From the NCBI GenBank assembly GCA_964353855.1, contig CAYGWX010000002.1:106078-170077 (forward strand): a DNA stretch of 64,000 bases, in the 5' to 3' direction. The notes under the pieces were generated by a model. It saw only the letters and a program-made list of their open reading frames with translations. It made no database searches and had not been told where the DNA came from. The position numbers were made by a program, and so were the translations under genes. Positions 42,363 through 52,344 of the stretch are shown here, piece by piece (the stretch's first letter is position 1; each line of letters begins with the position of its first letter). The stretch comes from CAYGWX01 sp964353855 [NCBI: uncultured bacterium] (GTDB lineage Bacteria; Edwardsbacteria; CAYGWX01).

Positions 42363-44597
42363 ATGGCTGGAAAATTAGTTATCGTGGAATCCCCGACCAA
42401 AGCCAAGACCTTGGGGAAATACCTGGGCAAGGGCTTTGTCGTCAAAGCCAGCATGGGGCATTTGATAGACCTGCCGACCAAAGAGTTGGGCGTGGATATC
42501 GAAAAAGGATTTGCCCCCCACTATACCGTGGTCAAGGGGCGCGAGAAAACCCTGAAGGAGCTTGCCAGCGCGGCGGCAAAGGCCGATCGGGTTTTCCTGG
42601 CCTCTGACCCCGACCGAGAAGGGGAGGCCATAGCCTATCACATCGCCAACCATCTGGGTCGGGACAGCAAGAAATTCCGCCGGATTCTTCTCTACGAGAT
42701 CACCCGTGAAGCCGTCAAACGAGCTCTGGAGGAACCTCAGGAGATAGACCTGGCAAAGGTCGAAGCGCAGCAGGCCCGGAGGATCCTGGACCGGTTGGTG
42801 GGTTATCTGGTGAGCCCGGTCCTTTGGAAGACTGTGCGGCGAGGGCTTTCTGCTGGGCGGGTGCAGAGCGTGGCCCTTCGCCTGATTTGCGAGCGGGAAA
42901 AAGAGATCGTGGCCTTCGTACCCCGGGAGTACTGGACCATTGAGGCCCTGCTGAAAGGGAAAAGGGAACCCTTCGGAGCAAAGCTTGTCACCGTGGGGGA
43001 GAAGTCCGCCGAGATCAGGAGCGAGAAACAAGCCGGGGAAATCGTCGAAGATCTCAAGAAAGCGACTTACCGGGCTGATGCCGTCGAGAGAAGGGAAAAG
43101 AAACGGAATCCTCCGCCCCCGTTTATCACCAGCACCCTGCAGCAGGAAGCATCCAAACGCCTGGCCTTTTCGGCCTCGAGAACCATGGTCGTAGCCCAGC
43201 AACTTTATGAGGGAATCGAGATCAGTGATGAAGGCCCGGTCGGCCTCATCACCTATATGAGGACCGATGCGGTCAGGCTGAACGAAGACGCGGTACAGCA
43301 GGCGAGGAAGTACATCGAAGGGAAGTTTGGAAAAGCTTTTCTGCCTGCTGAGCCGAATGTCTACCGGTCTAGAAAAACAGCCCAGGGAGCACACGAGGCC
43401 ATCCGCCCCACGGATGTGAAACGGACTCCTGAGACCCTGAAAGGAAACTTATCCAAGGACCAGCTGAAGCTGTATCAGCTCATTTGGACAAGGTTTGTAG
43501 CTTGCCAGATGACTCCAGCGGTTTACGACACGGTGAGCGTGAAAATCGCTGGGATGTCCCCCCAGGAAACTTATGGGTTAAAGGCCACGGGATCCGCATT
43601 AAAGTTCCCCGGATTCTTAGCGGTCTATCGCGGGGACGAGGAAGAACAGGAGGAGCCTTTGCCTGAGGTCGCAGAGGGAGAGGTCTTGAAGGCCTTGCAG
43701 ATTGAGCCCAAACAGCATTTCACCGAACCTTCTCCGAGATACACTGAGGCCAGCCTGATCAAGGAGTTGGAGTCTCGCGGGATAGGAAGGCCCTCAACCT
43801 ATGCTCCGATCCTTTCGGTGATCCAGAAACGAGACTATGTGAGCAAGGAGAAGACGAGCCTCAGGCCCATGGAACTGGGGATGGTCGTCAATGACCTCCT
43901 GGTTTCTCGCTTTCCGGACACCTTCGACTATGGGTTCACCGCCGAAATGGAGGAAGAGTTGGATAAGGTCGAAGAGCGCGCAATGGGCTGGCAAAAGGTC
44001 CTTCTGGATTTTTACCGTCCTTTCAAGTTGAGGCTTGCGGAGTTCGAAAAGGAACGGCAGGCCATCCGGATGGACCTGGCCAAGACCGAGGAAAAATGTG
44101 AACTTTGCGGAAAGCCGATGGTTGTGCGATGGAGCCGATACGGTAAGTTTCTGGCCTGCTCCGGGTACCCGAAATGCAAGAATCTCAAGTCACTGGGCGG
44201 GAAAGAGGAACCCACGCTCGAGAGGACGGATGAGAAGTGTCCGACCTGCGGTGGAGAGATGGTCGTACGGAAAGGGCGTTTCGGCAGGTTCCTGGCCTGC
44301 TCCAATTATCCCAAGTGCAAGACGACCAAGTCGTTAGGAATCGGCCTTAAATGCCCTCGCCCAGGATGTGGGGGAGACCTCGTCGAGAGGACGTCGAAGT
44401 CAAAAAGAACCTTTTATAGCTGCAGCAACTACCCTAAATGCCAATTGGTTTCATGGGAGCGACCGGTTCGTGGGGGGTGTTCCCGATGCGGAGAAACCCT
44501 TGTGAAATCTCAACGAAAAGAAACTTCCGGAACCTCCTGGATATGCCTGATTTGTGGTGAATCGGCAGACCAATCGGAGGCTTCCCCAACGATTTAG
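42363..44597 (+). CDS. topA: DNA topoisomerase I with C-terminal zinc ribbons
   Basis: 744 aa. Relaxes negative supercoils. Toprim domain at the N-terminus (LVIVESPTKAKTLGKYLG; DPDREGEAIA), catalytic Tyr in GLITYMRTDAVRL at about residue 298, and the S-R-G-I-G-R-P-S-T-Y strand. At least three C4-type zinc ribbons follow (CELCGKPM/CSGYPKCK, CPTCGGEM/CSNYPKCK, CPRPGCGGDL/CSNYPKCQ), plus a fourth diverged one (CSRCGETL/CLICGES). ATG 42363 follows rluD by 3 bases. Confidence 0.98.
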   Translation: MAGKLVIVESPTKAKTLGKYLGKGFVVKASMGHLIDLPTKELGVDIEKGFAPHYTVVKGREKTLKELASAAAKADRVFLASDPDREGEAIAYHIANHLGRDSKKFRRILLYEITREAVKRALEEPQEIDLAKVEAQQARRILDRLVGYLVSPVLWKTVRRGLSAGRVQSVALRLICEREKEIVAFVPREYWTIEALLKGKREPFGAKLVTVGEKSAEIRSEKQAGEIVEDLKKATYRADAVERREKKRNPPPPFITSTLQQEASKRLAFSASRTMVVAQQLYEGIEISDEGPVGLITYMRTDAVRLNEDAVQQARKYIEGKFGKAFLPAEPNVYRSRKTAQGAHEAIRPTDVKRTPETLKGNLSKDQLKLYQLIWTRFVACQMTPAVYDTVSVKIAGMSPQETYGLKATGSALKFPGFLAVYRGDEEEQEEPLPEVAEGEVLKALQIEPKQHFTEPSPRYTEASLIKELESRGIGRPSTYAPILSVIQKRDYVSKEKTSLRPMELGMVVNDLLVSRFPDTFDYGFTAEMEEELDKVEERAMGWQKVLLDFYRPFKLRLAEFEKERQAIRMDLAKTEEKCELCGKPMVVRWSRYGKFLACSGYPKCKNLKSLGGKEEPTLERTDEKCPTCGGEMVVRKGRFGRFLACSNYPKCKTTKSLGIGLKCPRPGCGGDLVERTSKSKRTFYSCSNYPKCQLVSWERPVRGGCSRCGETLVKSQRKETSGTSWICLICGESADQSEASPTI

Positions 44598-44630
44598 GGA
44601 AACAGTTTTTCACGAAATTTAAGAAATGAC

Positions 44631-44659
44631 TTGACATTACGGTTAGAATTTGTTAAACT
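44631..44659 (+). promoter_or_regulatory. Promoter of the type IV pilus operon
   Basis: TTGACA at 44631-44636, a 17-base spacer and TAAACT at 44654-44659, ending 17 bases before the pilB1 ATG at 44677. It leaves a leader of about 11 bases. Confidence 0.7.
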
Positions 44660-44676
44660 TCTTAGTTTGAAATACC

Positions 44677-46371
44677 ATGCCTGAAAAACTTGGAGAGATG
44701 CTTATAAGGGGCGGCTTGGTCACTGTGGATCAGGTCGAGAAGGCTCTTGCGGAGCAGAAGCAAAACGGCGGACGGTTGGGTTCGAACTTAGTAAAGCTGG
44801 GCTTTGTCAAGGAAGAGCAGATCACGCACTTCTTGGGGCAACAATTCCGGCTGGCAACAGTCAATCTCGCTTCGGTTAATATCGAGCCCAACGTACTTAA
44901 ACTTGTTTCCGCAGAAGTGGCTCAAAAATATCAGGTGCTGCCGCTCTCAAAAATCGGTCGGGTTTTGACTCTAGCCATGACTAACCCGGCAGATTTTCCC
45001 GCGATAGAAGACATCAAATTTTTAACCGGCTGTGAGGTGCAACCTGTAGTGACGGCCGAGACTTCGGTAAGCAAAGCCTTAGAGCGCTTCTACGGAGTTT
45101 CGGACTCCTCTTTGACCAAGATCATCGATGGGATGAAAGGCGAAGACTTAGAGATTCTCGAGAGCGAGAAAACCCAGGAGGAAGTCGAAGCAGCTTCAGC
45201 CGAGGTTGAGGACGCTCCCGTCATCAACCTCGTAAATGGCCTGATTTCAGATGCTGTCACGAGGGGAGCCTCCGACATCCACATCGAACCCTACCGCAAC
45301 CTTCTTCGGGTCCGTTTTAGGATTGATGGCGTCCTCCAAGAAATCGCTTCGCCTCCAGCTCGTTACGCGAATGCTGTAGTTTCTCGTTTGAAGATCATGG
45401 CCAGCCTGAAGATCGATGAAAGGCGTTTGCCCCAGGACGGTGCTATTCGTGTCAAATTGGGAGAACGTCAGGTGGACCTGCGTGTTTCGACCTTACCCAC
45501 GATTCATGGGGAGAAGGTCGTCATGCGGATTCAAGAGGGAAGCGCCGTTGCCCTCTCCCTGTCCTCCTTAGGCTTTGGAGAGAAAGCCCTTACGGATTTT
45601 TCAGCGGCCATCGCAAAACCCAATGGGATTGTACTTGTAACGGGACCGACCGGAAGCGGCAAGACCAATACTCTTTATGCCGCTTTGGCGATGCTCAATA
45701 CCCCAAAGGTCAATATCGTCACGGCCGAGGATCCGGTGGAACGAGACCTCTCCGGAGTTAACCAAGTTCATGTGAAAGAGGATATCGGGTACACCTTTGC
45801 CTTTGCCCTACGGGCGTTTTTGAGGCAGGACCCAAACATCATTCTCGTGGGTGAGATGCGAGACAAAGAGACCGCAGAGATCGCTATTAAGTCTGCCTTG
45901 ACGGGACATCTCGTGCTCTCTACGGTTCATACGAATAACGCAGCTTCAACCCCGACGCGTTTGGTCGATATGGGGGTTGAACCCTTTCTCGTGGCTTCTC
46001 CTTTGAACTTGATCTTGGCCCAGCGGCTGGTGCGAAAGATATGTTCCCAGTGCAAGGAACCATATAAAACGACTCCGGAGGTCGCGTTGCGGGTCGGGCT
46101 CACCTCCGAGGATTTAGAAGGGATTTTACTTTACCATGGTAAAGGGTGCGGGGATTGCAATCGTACCGGATATCGCGGTCGGATCGGAATTTTCGAGGTA
46201 ATGCCCATCGATCCCAGGATCAGGCAACTGATCGTAGCCCGGTCCACGGACAGTGACATCGAAGCCTATGCCATAAGCCAGGGTATGTTGACGCTCAGAC
46301 AGGATGCCATTCAGAAGCTTAAAAAGGGCATTACGACGGTGGAAGAGGTTTTGCGAGTAACGGTGGAGTAA
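44677..46371 (+). CDS. Type IV pilus assembly ATPase PilB-like (first of three)
   Basis: 564 aa. Hexameric ATPase powering pilus extension. The N-terminal MshEN domain has the RLG-x5-GF-x6-I-x3-LGQQ c-di-GMP-binding pattern (residues about 31-55). GspE/PilB core: Walker A GPTGSGKT, Asp box EDPVE, Walker B IILVGEMRD, His box HTNNA, and a four-Cys zinc site (CSQCKE...CGDCNRTG). The EDPVER and MRIQEGS stretches diverge from the usual EDPIEY and MRILD, so this copy is the least typical of the three. No strong SD is seen. First gene of an eight-gene pilus locus. Confidence 0.93.
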   Translation: MPEKLGEMLIRGGLVTVDQVEKALAEQKQNGGRLGSNLVKLGFVKEEQITHFLGQQFRLATVNLASVNIEPNVLKLVSAEVAQKYQVLPLSKIGRVLTLAMTNPADFPAIEDIKFLTGCEVQPVVTAETSVSKALERFYGVSDSSLTKIIDGMKGEDLEILESEKTQEEVEAASAEVEDAPVINLVNGLISDAVTRGASDIHIEPYRNLLRVRFRIDGVLQEIASPPARYANAVVSRLKIMASLKIDERRLPQDGAIRVKLGERQVDLRVSTLPTIHGEKVVMRIQEGSAVALSLSSLGFGEKALTDFSAAIAKPNGIVLVTGPTGSGKTNTLYAALAMLNTPKVNIVTAEDPVERDLSGVNQVHVKEDIGYTFAFALRAFLRQDPNIILVGEMRDKETAEIAIKSALTGHLVLSTVHTNNAASTPTRLVDMGVEPFLVASPLNLILAQRLVRKICSQCKEPYKTTPEVALRVGLTSEDLEGILLYHGKGCGDCNRTGYRGRIGIFEVMPIDPRIRQLIVARSTDSDIEAYAISQGMLTLRQDAIQKLKKGITTVEEVLRVTVE

Positions 46372-46376
46372 GAAGC

Positions 46377-48086
46377 GTGGCACAGCGACTGGGCGACCTT
46401 CTCCTTTGGGCTGGTCTGATCACCGAGGAACAGCTGGATAAAGCCTTGGCCGAGCAGAAGAAAGCCGGCGGACGGTTGGGCTCGGTCATTGCTCGGTTAG
46501 GCTACCTTAACGAAACCGATATCGCCCAATTCCTGGGCAAACAGTTCGGTGTCAAGGCGGTTAACCTTGGGGACATAACCATCGAGGAGACCCTGATCAA
46601 GCTTCTGCCGGCCAGCCTTGCCCAGAAAAATTTTGCCATTCCGGTGGCTAAACGCGGACGAATCCTGACAGTAGTCATGCTCAACCCTGCGGACATCCAA
46701 GCTCTGGAGGATATACGGTTCTCAACGGGCTATGAAATTGCTCCGGCCGTGGCTCCGGAGAGCGCGATTTTGAAGGCGATCGACCGGTATTACGGCTCAG
46801 TGGGCATGCTGGCGAAGGTGACCGAGGACTTAGAATCCGTTGAGACGATGACGGTTACTGAAGAGCAGGCTGAAGAGGATGTCGCCTCCACAGACCTCTC
46901 CGAAGCTGCCGCAGCCGTGGATTCCGGACCAATCGCGAAACTGGTGAACAAGTTGCTCGTCGACGCCGTTGCGAAGCGGGCCTCGGATATCCATATCGAG
47001 CCTTATGAGAAGGAGCTCCGAGTGCGATATTGCATAGACGGCATCCTTCACGAGATCATGAACCCGCCTTACAACATGCGTTCCGCCATTTCGACGAGAG
47101 TCAAGATCTTATCCAAGTTAAATATTGCGGAAAAGCGGCGCCCTCAAGACGGGCGAATCAAAATTAAGGTAGGCGAGAAGATGATCGATCTTCGGGTTTC
47201 CATTGTTCCCACCCTTTTTGGGGAGAAGGTCGCCCTGCGTATCCTGGACCGCAGCGCCACGGTCTTCGACCTCGCGGTGCTCGGATTTGAAGAGAAGCCG
47301 CTCAAGGATTTCATTAAGTCGATTCGCACCCCCTATGGGATTGTTCTCTCTACCGGGCCCACCGGCTGCGGGAAGACGACCACCCTGTATGCCGCCCTCA
47401 ACTTGATCAACAGTACCGAAGTGAACATCATCACCGCCGAGGACCCCATCGAGTATTCCCTTTACGGAATCAACCAACTCCAGGTGAACGAGGATATAGG
47501 CTTAACCTTCGAAAGCGCCCTGCGTTCCTTCCTCCGGCAGGACCCCAACATCATCATGGTCGGTGAAATCCGCGACAAAGATACGACCGAGATGGCCATC
47601 CGCTCCTCGCTTACCGGACACCTGGTGCTTTCCTCGGTGCACACCAACAGTGCAGCCCTGACCCTGACCCGCTTGATCGATATGAAAGTAGAGCCTTTTC
47701 TTTTAGCTTCTTCACTTCTTTCGGTCCAGTGTCAACGCTTGGTGCGAAGGATATGCCCGAACTGCAAGGAGCCGGAGAAGATTTCTGCGGATTCCCTCCG
47801 GGAGCGGGGGGTGCGTCCCGAAGAGCTGGAGGCGACGACGGTCTATCGCGGACGGGGATGCATGACCTGTCACAATACCGGCTATCGGGGCCGGATCGGA
47901 ATTATGGAGGTGATGCTCATCTCCCCAACCATCCGGGATATGCTCTTGGGTCGCCGCACGGCCGCTGAGATCGAGGAGCAGGCGGTAAAGGAGGGCATGG
48001 CGACCCTTCGTAAAGACGCTATGTTCAAGGTGAGAAACGGTATTACGTCACTGGATGAGGCTCTAAAGGAAACCCTCATGGAATAG
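46377..48086 (+). CDS. Type IV pilus assembly ATPase PilB-like (second of three)
   Basis: 569 aa. MshEN with intact RLG and LGKQ signature (residues about 32-55), GTG start 6 bases after the first pilB stop. Core motifs are canonical: GPTGCGKTT, EDPIEYSLYGINQLQVNEDIGLTF, NIIMVGEIRDKDT, HTNSA, and the zinc-site Cys (CPNCKE...CMTCHNTGYRGRIG). Shares a highly conserved C-terminal half with its neighbours while the N-terminal domains have drifted, as expected for tandem duplication. Confidence 0.95.
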   Translation: MAQRLGDLLLWAGLITEEQLDKALAEQKKAGGRLGSVIARLGYLNETDIAQFLGKQFGVKAVNLGDITIEETLIKLLPASLAQKNFAIPVAKRGRILTVVMLNPADIQALEDIRFSTGYEIAPAVAPESAILKAIDRYYGSVGMLAKVTEDLESVETMTVTEEQAEEDVASTDLSEAAAAVDSGPIAKLVNKLLVDAVAKRASDIHIEPYEKELRVRYCIDGILHEIMNPPYNMRSAISTRVKILSKLNIAEKRRPQDGRIKIKVGEKMIDLRVSIVPTLFGEKVALRILDRSATVFDLAVLGFEEKPLKDFIKSIRTPYGIVLSTGPTGCGKTTTLYAALNLINSTEVNIITAEDPIEYSLYGINQLQVNEDIGLTFESALRSFLRQDPNIIMVGEIRDKDTTEMAIRSSLTGHLVLSSVHTNSAALTLTRLIDMKVEPFLLASSLLSVQCQRLVRRICPNCKEPEKISADSLRERGVRPEELEATTVYRGRGCMTCHNTGYRGRIGIMEVMLISPTIRDMLLGRRTAAEIEEQAVKEGMATLRKDAMFKVRNGITSLDEALKETLME

Positions 48087-48101
48087 GTATGAAGAGGAGC
48101 C

Positions 48102-49871
48102 ATGGCGGGTAAAATTGGCGAGATGTTGCTTCGAGCCGGGCTTTTGAGCCAGGCGCAGCTGGATGAGGCCATAAAGGAATCCAATGGTATTTTCCCTCTG
48201 GTGTTAATCCAAAAGGGGATGATCACCGAGGATGTCCTTTTGAAATTCATCGAGCGTCAAGCGCGAGTGCCTATGGTGGATGCAATCGAGGGGAGCCTCG
48301 AAACCGGCGTCCTCAGGCTCATAACCCCCCAGATCGCCAATCGCTATGGCGTCATACCCTTGAGGAAAGTCGGACGCGTGATCACCCTGCTGATGAGCGA
48401 TCCGACGGATCTGGCCGCCATCGAGGATGTGAAGTTTTCGACCGGGATGGAGGTTTCTCCCGTATGCGGACGTTTCTCGCGCATCGCAGCGCTTCTGGAT
48501 CAGCATTATCCGATAGGGAAAGAGTTGACCGTTGTAGGGGGTTCGAACCTCGAAGGGGTCAAGGCCGCGGAGCTCGCCGCTCAGAGTGCTGCGGAGATGA
48601 GCGCTTCAGAAGAGTTCTCCTCGGAAGGCATCGAGGTGATGGGCAAGGACGAGGATGAGGATATGGATCTCGCCGCCCTCTCCCAGGAGGGTCGGTCGGC
48701 TCCGATCATCAACCTCGTTAATTACCTCATGACCGAAGCCGTACGCCGGAGCGCTTCGGACATCCACATGGAACCGTACGAGAAGACCTTTCGGATCCGC
48801 TTTCGGATCGACGGTGTTCTCCACGAAATCCTGACCCCCTCCTATCGCTTGAAAGCCGCGATCACTTCCCGCATCAAGATCATGGCCAAGTTGGATATCA
48901 CGGAGAGAAGAAGACCCCAGGATGGACGCATTAAGATCAGGGTGGGGGACCGCAGCCTGGATCTTCGCGTCTCCGTCATCCCCACCCTTAACGGGGAAAA
49001 GGTCGTGATGCGGCTCTTGGATAAAACCTCCTTGGCCCTGGACCTCGGTGTCTTGGGATTCTCTGAGGATGCCCTTAAGCGGTTTTACGAAGCGCTCGCC
49101 AAGCCTTATGGGATTCTTTTGGTCACCGGTCCCACCGGGAGCGGGAAGACGACCACCCTGTATTCAGCGCTGAGCCGCTTGAACACGCCGGATAAGCATA
49201 TTCTGACCGTAGAGGATCCCGTGGAATACAACCTTCGGGGGATCAACCAGGTCCAGGTTAACGAGGATGTCGGACTGACGTTCTCGGCGGCCCTCCGGGC
49301 CTTCCTTCGTCAGGCCCCGAATGTCCTTATGGTCGGCGAGATTCGCGATGTGGAAACGATGGAGATCGCAATCCGGGCCGCGCTCACGGGTCATCTCGTC
49401 CTTTCCACGATTCACACGAACGATGCGCCCACGACCGTCAGTCGGTTGATCGATATGGGTGCTCCGCCTTTCTTGGTGTCCTCCTCCCTGGCCTTGATCC
49501 AGGCCCAGCGTCTCGTTCGGAGGATTTGCAAGAAGTGCCGAGCTCCGATAACGTATTCCCTTCCGTTGCTGGAGGATATGGGAGTTTCTCCCAAGGAGGT
49601 CGAGGGGATCAGTTTTTTCAAGGGGCGCGGTTGCCAGGATTGCAATAACACGGGTTACCGGGGGCGGGTAGGCCTTTATGAGGTGATGCTGATCACCCCG
49701 GAGATTCGCGAAATGGTCCTTAAGGGATCTTCCTCCGACAGCATCCGAATCCAGGCGGTCGATCAGGGGATGAAGACCCTGCGGATGGACGCCGTGGACA
49801 AAATCAAGCAGGGATTAACGACGATGGAGGAGATGGTTCGCGAAACCGCCGCCTCCTTGTCCCTTGAATAA
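48102..49871 (+). CDS. Type IV pilus assembly ATPase PilB-like (third of three); MshEN lacks the RLG motif
   Basis: 589 aa. GspE/PilB core intact (GPTGSGKTTT, EDPVEYNLRGINQVQVNEDVGLTF, APNVLMVGEIRD, HTNDA, CKKCRA...CQDCNNTGYRGRVG). The N-terminal domain has the MshEN fold pattern but reads SNGIFPLVLIQKGMITEDVLLKFIERQ where the other copies have RLGSxx; the RLG that binds c-di-GMP is absent. A 25-residue acidic linker (EDEDEDMDLAALSQ) precedes the ATPase domain. This is probably a c-di-GMP-insensitive copy. Separated from the second by 15 bases. Confidence 0.93.
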   Translation: MAGKIGEMLLRAGLLSQAQLDEAIKESNGIFPLVLIQKGMITEDVLLKFIERQARVPMVDAIEGSLETGVLRLITPQIANRYGVIPLRKVGRVITLLMSDPTDLAAIEDVKFSTGMEVSPVCGRFSRIAALLDQHYPIGKELTVVGGSNLEGVKAAELAAQSAAEMSASEEFSSEGIEVMGKDEDEDMDLAALSQEGRSAPIINLVNYLMTEAVRRSASDIHMEPYEKTFRIRFRIDGVLHEILTPSYRLKAAITSRIKIMAKLDITERRRPQDGRIKIRVGDRSLDLRVSVIPTLNGEKVVMRLLDKTSLALDLGVLGFSEDALKRFYEALAKPYGILLVTGPTGSGKTTTLYSALSRLNTPDKHILTVEDPVEYNLRGINQVQVNEDVGLTFSAALRAFLRQAPNVLMVGEIRDVETMEIAIRAALTGHLVLSTIHTNDAPTTVSRLIDMGAPPFLVSSSLALIQAQRLVRRICKKCRAPITYSLPLLEDMGVSPKEVEGISFFKGRGCQDCNNTGYRGRVGLYEVMLITPEIREMVLKGSSSDSIRIQAVDQGMKTLRMDAVDKIKQGLTTMEEMVRETAASLSLE

Positions 49872-49909
49872 ACCTTTTCTTAATCCGATCAGAAGGGAGA
49901 TTTAGAGGT

Positions 49910-51028
49910 ATGGTTGGCCTGCAGCATCTTTTGGAAGAAATGGTTCAAAAGGGGGCCTCGGATCTGCACATCTGCGCCGGTGCCCCGCCGGTCCTGCGTT
50001 TGGATGGAGATTTGATTCCGACGAATTACGAAGTGTTGACCCCGCCGATGACCCAGCAGCTGATCTACAGCATCCTCAACGACCAGCAGAAGAAGCGGTT
50101 GGAAATGGAGTTTGAGCTTGACCTCTCCTTCGGGATCTCGGGCCTCTCTCGCTTCCGCGCCAACGCCTACCTGGACCGGGGGTCGGTGACCATGGCCATC
50201 CGGACGATTCCCTGGGATATTCGTTCCTTTGAGGAACTGGGTCTCCCCCTCGTGGCTAAGGAGCTCTGCACCCGTCCCCGCGGGCTCGTCTTGGTGACCG
50301 GCCCGACCGGCTGCGGCAAATCCACCAGCTTGGCCACGATGATCGACAAGATCAATATCGAGCGCCGTTGCCACATCATCACAATCGAAGACCCTATCGA
50401 GTATATGCACCGCCACAAGAAGTCCATCATCAACCAGCGGGAGCTTGGGACCGATACCAAAACTTTTTCCAACGCCCTGAAATACGCCCTCCGGGAGGAT
50501 CCCGATGTGGTCATGGTCGGTGAGATGCGCGATCTCGAGACCATCCAGTCCGCCCTGATCATCTCGGAGACGGGTCACCTGACCTTCGCCACGCTCCACA
50601 CGAACTCGGCCGCCGAGGCCATAAACCGGATCATCGACGTCTTCCCCCCCCACCAGCAGCCCCAGGTGCGAGCCCAGCTGGCCTTCGTTTTGGAAGGCGT
50701 CATGGTTCAGCAGCTGGTGCCCAAGCTTCGCGGGGGGCGTGTGCTGGCCGCGGAGGTGATGATCTGCACCCCGGCCATCCGGGCTCTGATCCGCGACGAC
50801 AAGGCTCATCAGATCTACAGCCTCATCCAGGCCGGGCAGAAGTACGGGATGCAAACCATGAACCAGAGCCTTTACCTGCATTACTCCAACAAGAACATCT
50901 CCTTGGAAGAGTGTTTGGGTCGGGCCCCGAACCTCGATGAAATAGAGAAGATGATCGAGCAGAAGTCCCTGTTCGTCAACCTCCCTCAGGGCGCGGGAGC
51001 AGCAGGGTCCGCGAAGCCCGCCAAGTAA
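49910..51028 (+). CDS. pilT: Twitching motility/pilus retraction ATPase PilT
   Basis: 372 aa. Retraction motor. N-terminal PAS-like domain with GASDLHICAGAPPVLRLDGDL, Walker A GPTGCGKST, EDPIEYMHRHKKSIINQRELGTD, Walker B DVVMVGEMRDLET, HTNSAAEAINRIIDVFP and the PilT signature AIRALIRDDKAHQIYSLIQAG (AIRNLIRE-like). RBS AGAAGGGAG. Same operon as pilB copies and pilC. Confidence 0.97.
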   Translation: MVGLQHLLEEMVQKGASDLHICAGAPPVLRLDGDLIPTNYEVLTPPMTQQLIYSILNDQQKKRLEMEFELDLSFGISGLSRFRANAYLDRGSVTMAIRTIPWDIRSFEELGLPLVAKELCTRPRGLVLVTGPTGCGKSTSLATMIDKINIERRCHIITIEDPIEYMHRHKKSIINQRELGTDTKTFSNALKYALREDPDVVMVGEMRDLETIQSALIISETGHLTFATLHTNSAAEAINRIIDVFPPHQQPQVRAQLAFVLEGVMVQQLVPKLRGGRVLAAEVMICTPAIRALIRDDKAHQIYSLIQAGQKYGMQTMNQSLYLHYSNKNISLEECLGRAPNLDEIEKMIEQKSLFVNLPQGAGAAGSAKPAK

Positions 51029-51088
51029 GGCTCGGCTCCAAACCGCGCCGGCAATTCGTCACTCTTAGGAAAGGAAGGGGGAAAAGCA

Positions 51089-52294
51089 ATGCCAATCTTT
51101 ATCTGGAAGGGAAGAACGCCCACCGGAGGCTTGACCTCGGGAGAATTGACTGCGGATAACCAGGCCAAAGTCATTGAGGCGTTGCGCAAGCGCAACATCA
51201 TCGTGACCTCCGTCAAGGAGAAGCCCCGGGAGATCAAACTTCCCTTCTTGGGCGGGGGCAAGGTGAGGGTCAAGGATCTGGCCATCTTCACCCGCCAGTT
51301 CAGCACCATGATCAGCGCCGGGCTCCCTCTGATGCAGTGTCTCGATATCCAGAGCCAGCAGATCGAAAAGGAGGGGTTCCGCAAGATCGTCAAGATGGTC
51401 ATGACGGACATCGAAGGGGGGTCCACCCTGGCCGATGCCCTTCGTCGCCACCCCGCCACCTTTTCCGCGCTCTATACCAACATGGTGGATGCCGGAGAGA
51501 AGGGGGGTATCCTGGATAACATCCTGGCTAGGTTGGCAACCTATTTGGAAAAGGCCGAGGCCTTGAACCGCAAGATCAAAGGGGCGATGATTTATCCCAC
51601 CATCGTCATCTCGGTGGCGATCATTGCATCGGCCGTTCTGATGATTTTCGTCATCCCCGTGTTCGCTGCCATGTTCAAGGAGATGAACGCTACCCTGCCG
51701 CTGCCCACGCGGATCACGATCATGGTCAGCAACGCCCTCAAGAGCTCCATCCTCGTAATCATCGCTGTGATCGTGGCCATTGTCATCCTCATCCGGGTCT
51801 ACTACAAGACCGATAACGGCCAGAAGACCATCGACACCCTTCTTCTTAAACTGTGGATCATGGGTCCCCTGATTCAGAAATCCTCCATTTCCCGTTTCGC
51901 GCGGACGTTGGGGACCCTCCTGGCCAGCGGCGTCGCCATTTTGGATGCCCTCGAGATCACCGCCAAGACCGCCGGCAATCGCGTCGTACAGGACGCCGTC
52001 ATGGAGGCCCGTAAGAGCATCGGAGGGGGCGAGACGATCTCCGCCCCCCTTCGGACGATGAAGGTCTTTCCGCCCATGGTCACCTCCATGATCGCCGTGG
52101 GTGAGGCCACCGGCGGCCTGGATGAGATGTTGACCAAGATCGCCGATTTCTACGATTCCGAGGTGGATGCGGCGGTCGAGAACCTGACGGCTGCCCTGGA
52201 GCCGGTCATCATCGTTTTCCTTGGGATTTTCATCGGGGGGCTGGTCATTTCGATGTACCTTCCCATCTTCAGTATGGCCTCGGTCATCAAGTAA
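51089..52294 (+). CDS. pilC: Type IV pilus inner-membrane platform protein PilC
   Basis: 401 aa. GspF-type protein with two T2SSF repeats, at about 65-190 (FTRQFSTMISAGLPLMQCLDIQ...FSALYTNMVDAGEKGGILDNILARLATYLEKAEAL) and about 265-390 (RFARTLGTLLASGVAILDALEIT...VTSMIAVGEATGGLDEMLTKIADFYDSEVDAAVENLTAALEPV). Three membrane helices. Couples PilB/PilT to pilin addition. RBS GAAAGGAAGGGG. Confidence 0.97.
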   Translation: MPIFIWKGRTPTGGLTSGELTADNQAKVIEALRKRNIIVTSVKEKPREIKLPFLGGGKVRVKDLAIFTRQFSTMISAGLPLMQCLDIQSQQIEKEGFRKIVKMVMTDIEGGSTLADALRRHPATFSALYTNMVDAGEKGGILDNILARLATYLEKAEALNRKIKGAMIYPTIVISVAIIASAVLMIFVIPVFAAMFKEMNATLPLPTRITIMVSNALKSSILVIIAVIVAIVILIRVYYKTDNGQKTIDTLLLKLWIMGPLIQKSSISRFARTLGTLLASGVAILDALEITAKTAGNRVVQDAVMEARKSIGGGETISAPLRTMKVFPPMVTSMIAVGEATGGLDEMLTKIADFYDSEVDAAVENLTAALEPVIIVFLGIFIGGLVISMYLPIFSMASVIK

Positions 52295-52344
52295 GCTCTT
52301 GCGAGCAGATAACTTTCACTCCAGGTGAGCGGCTGGAAGGGACC

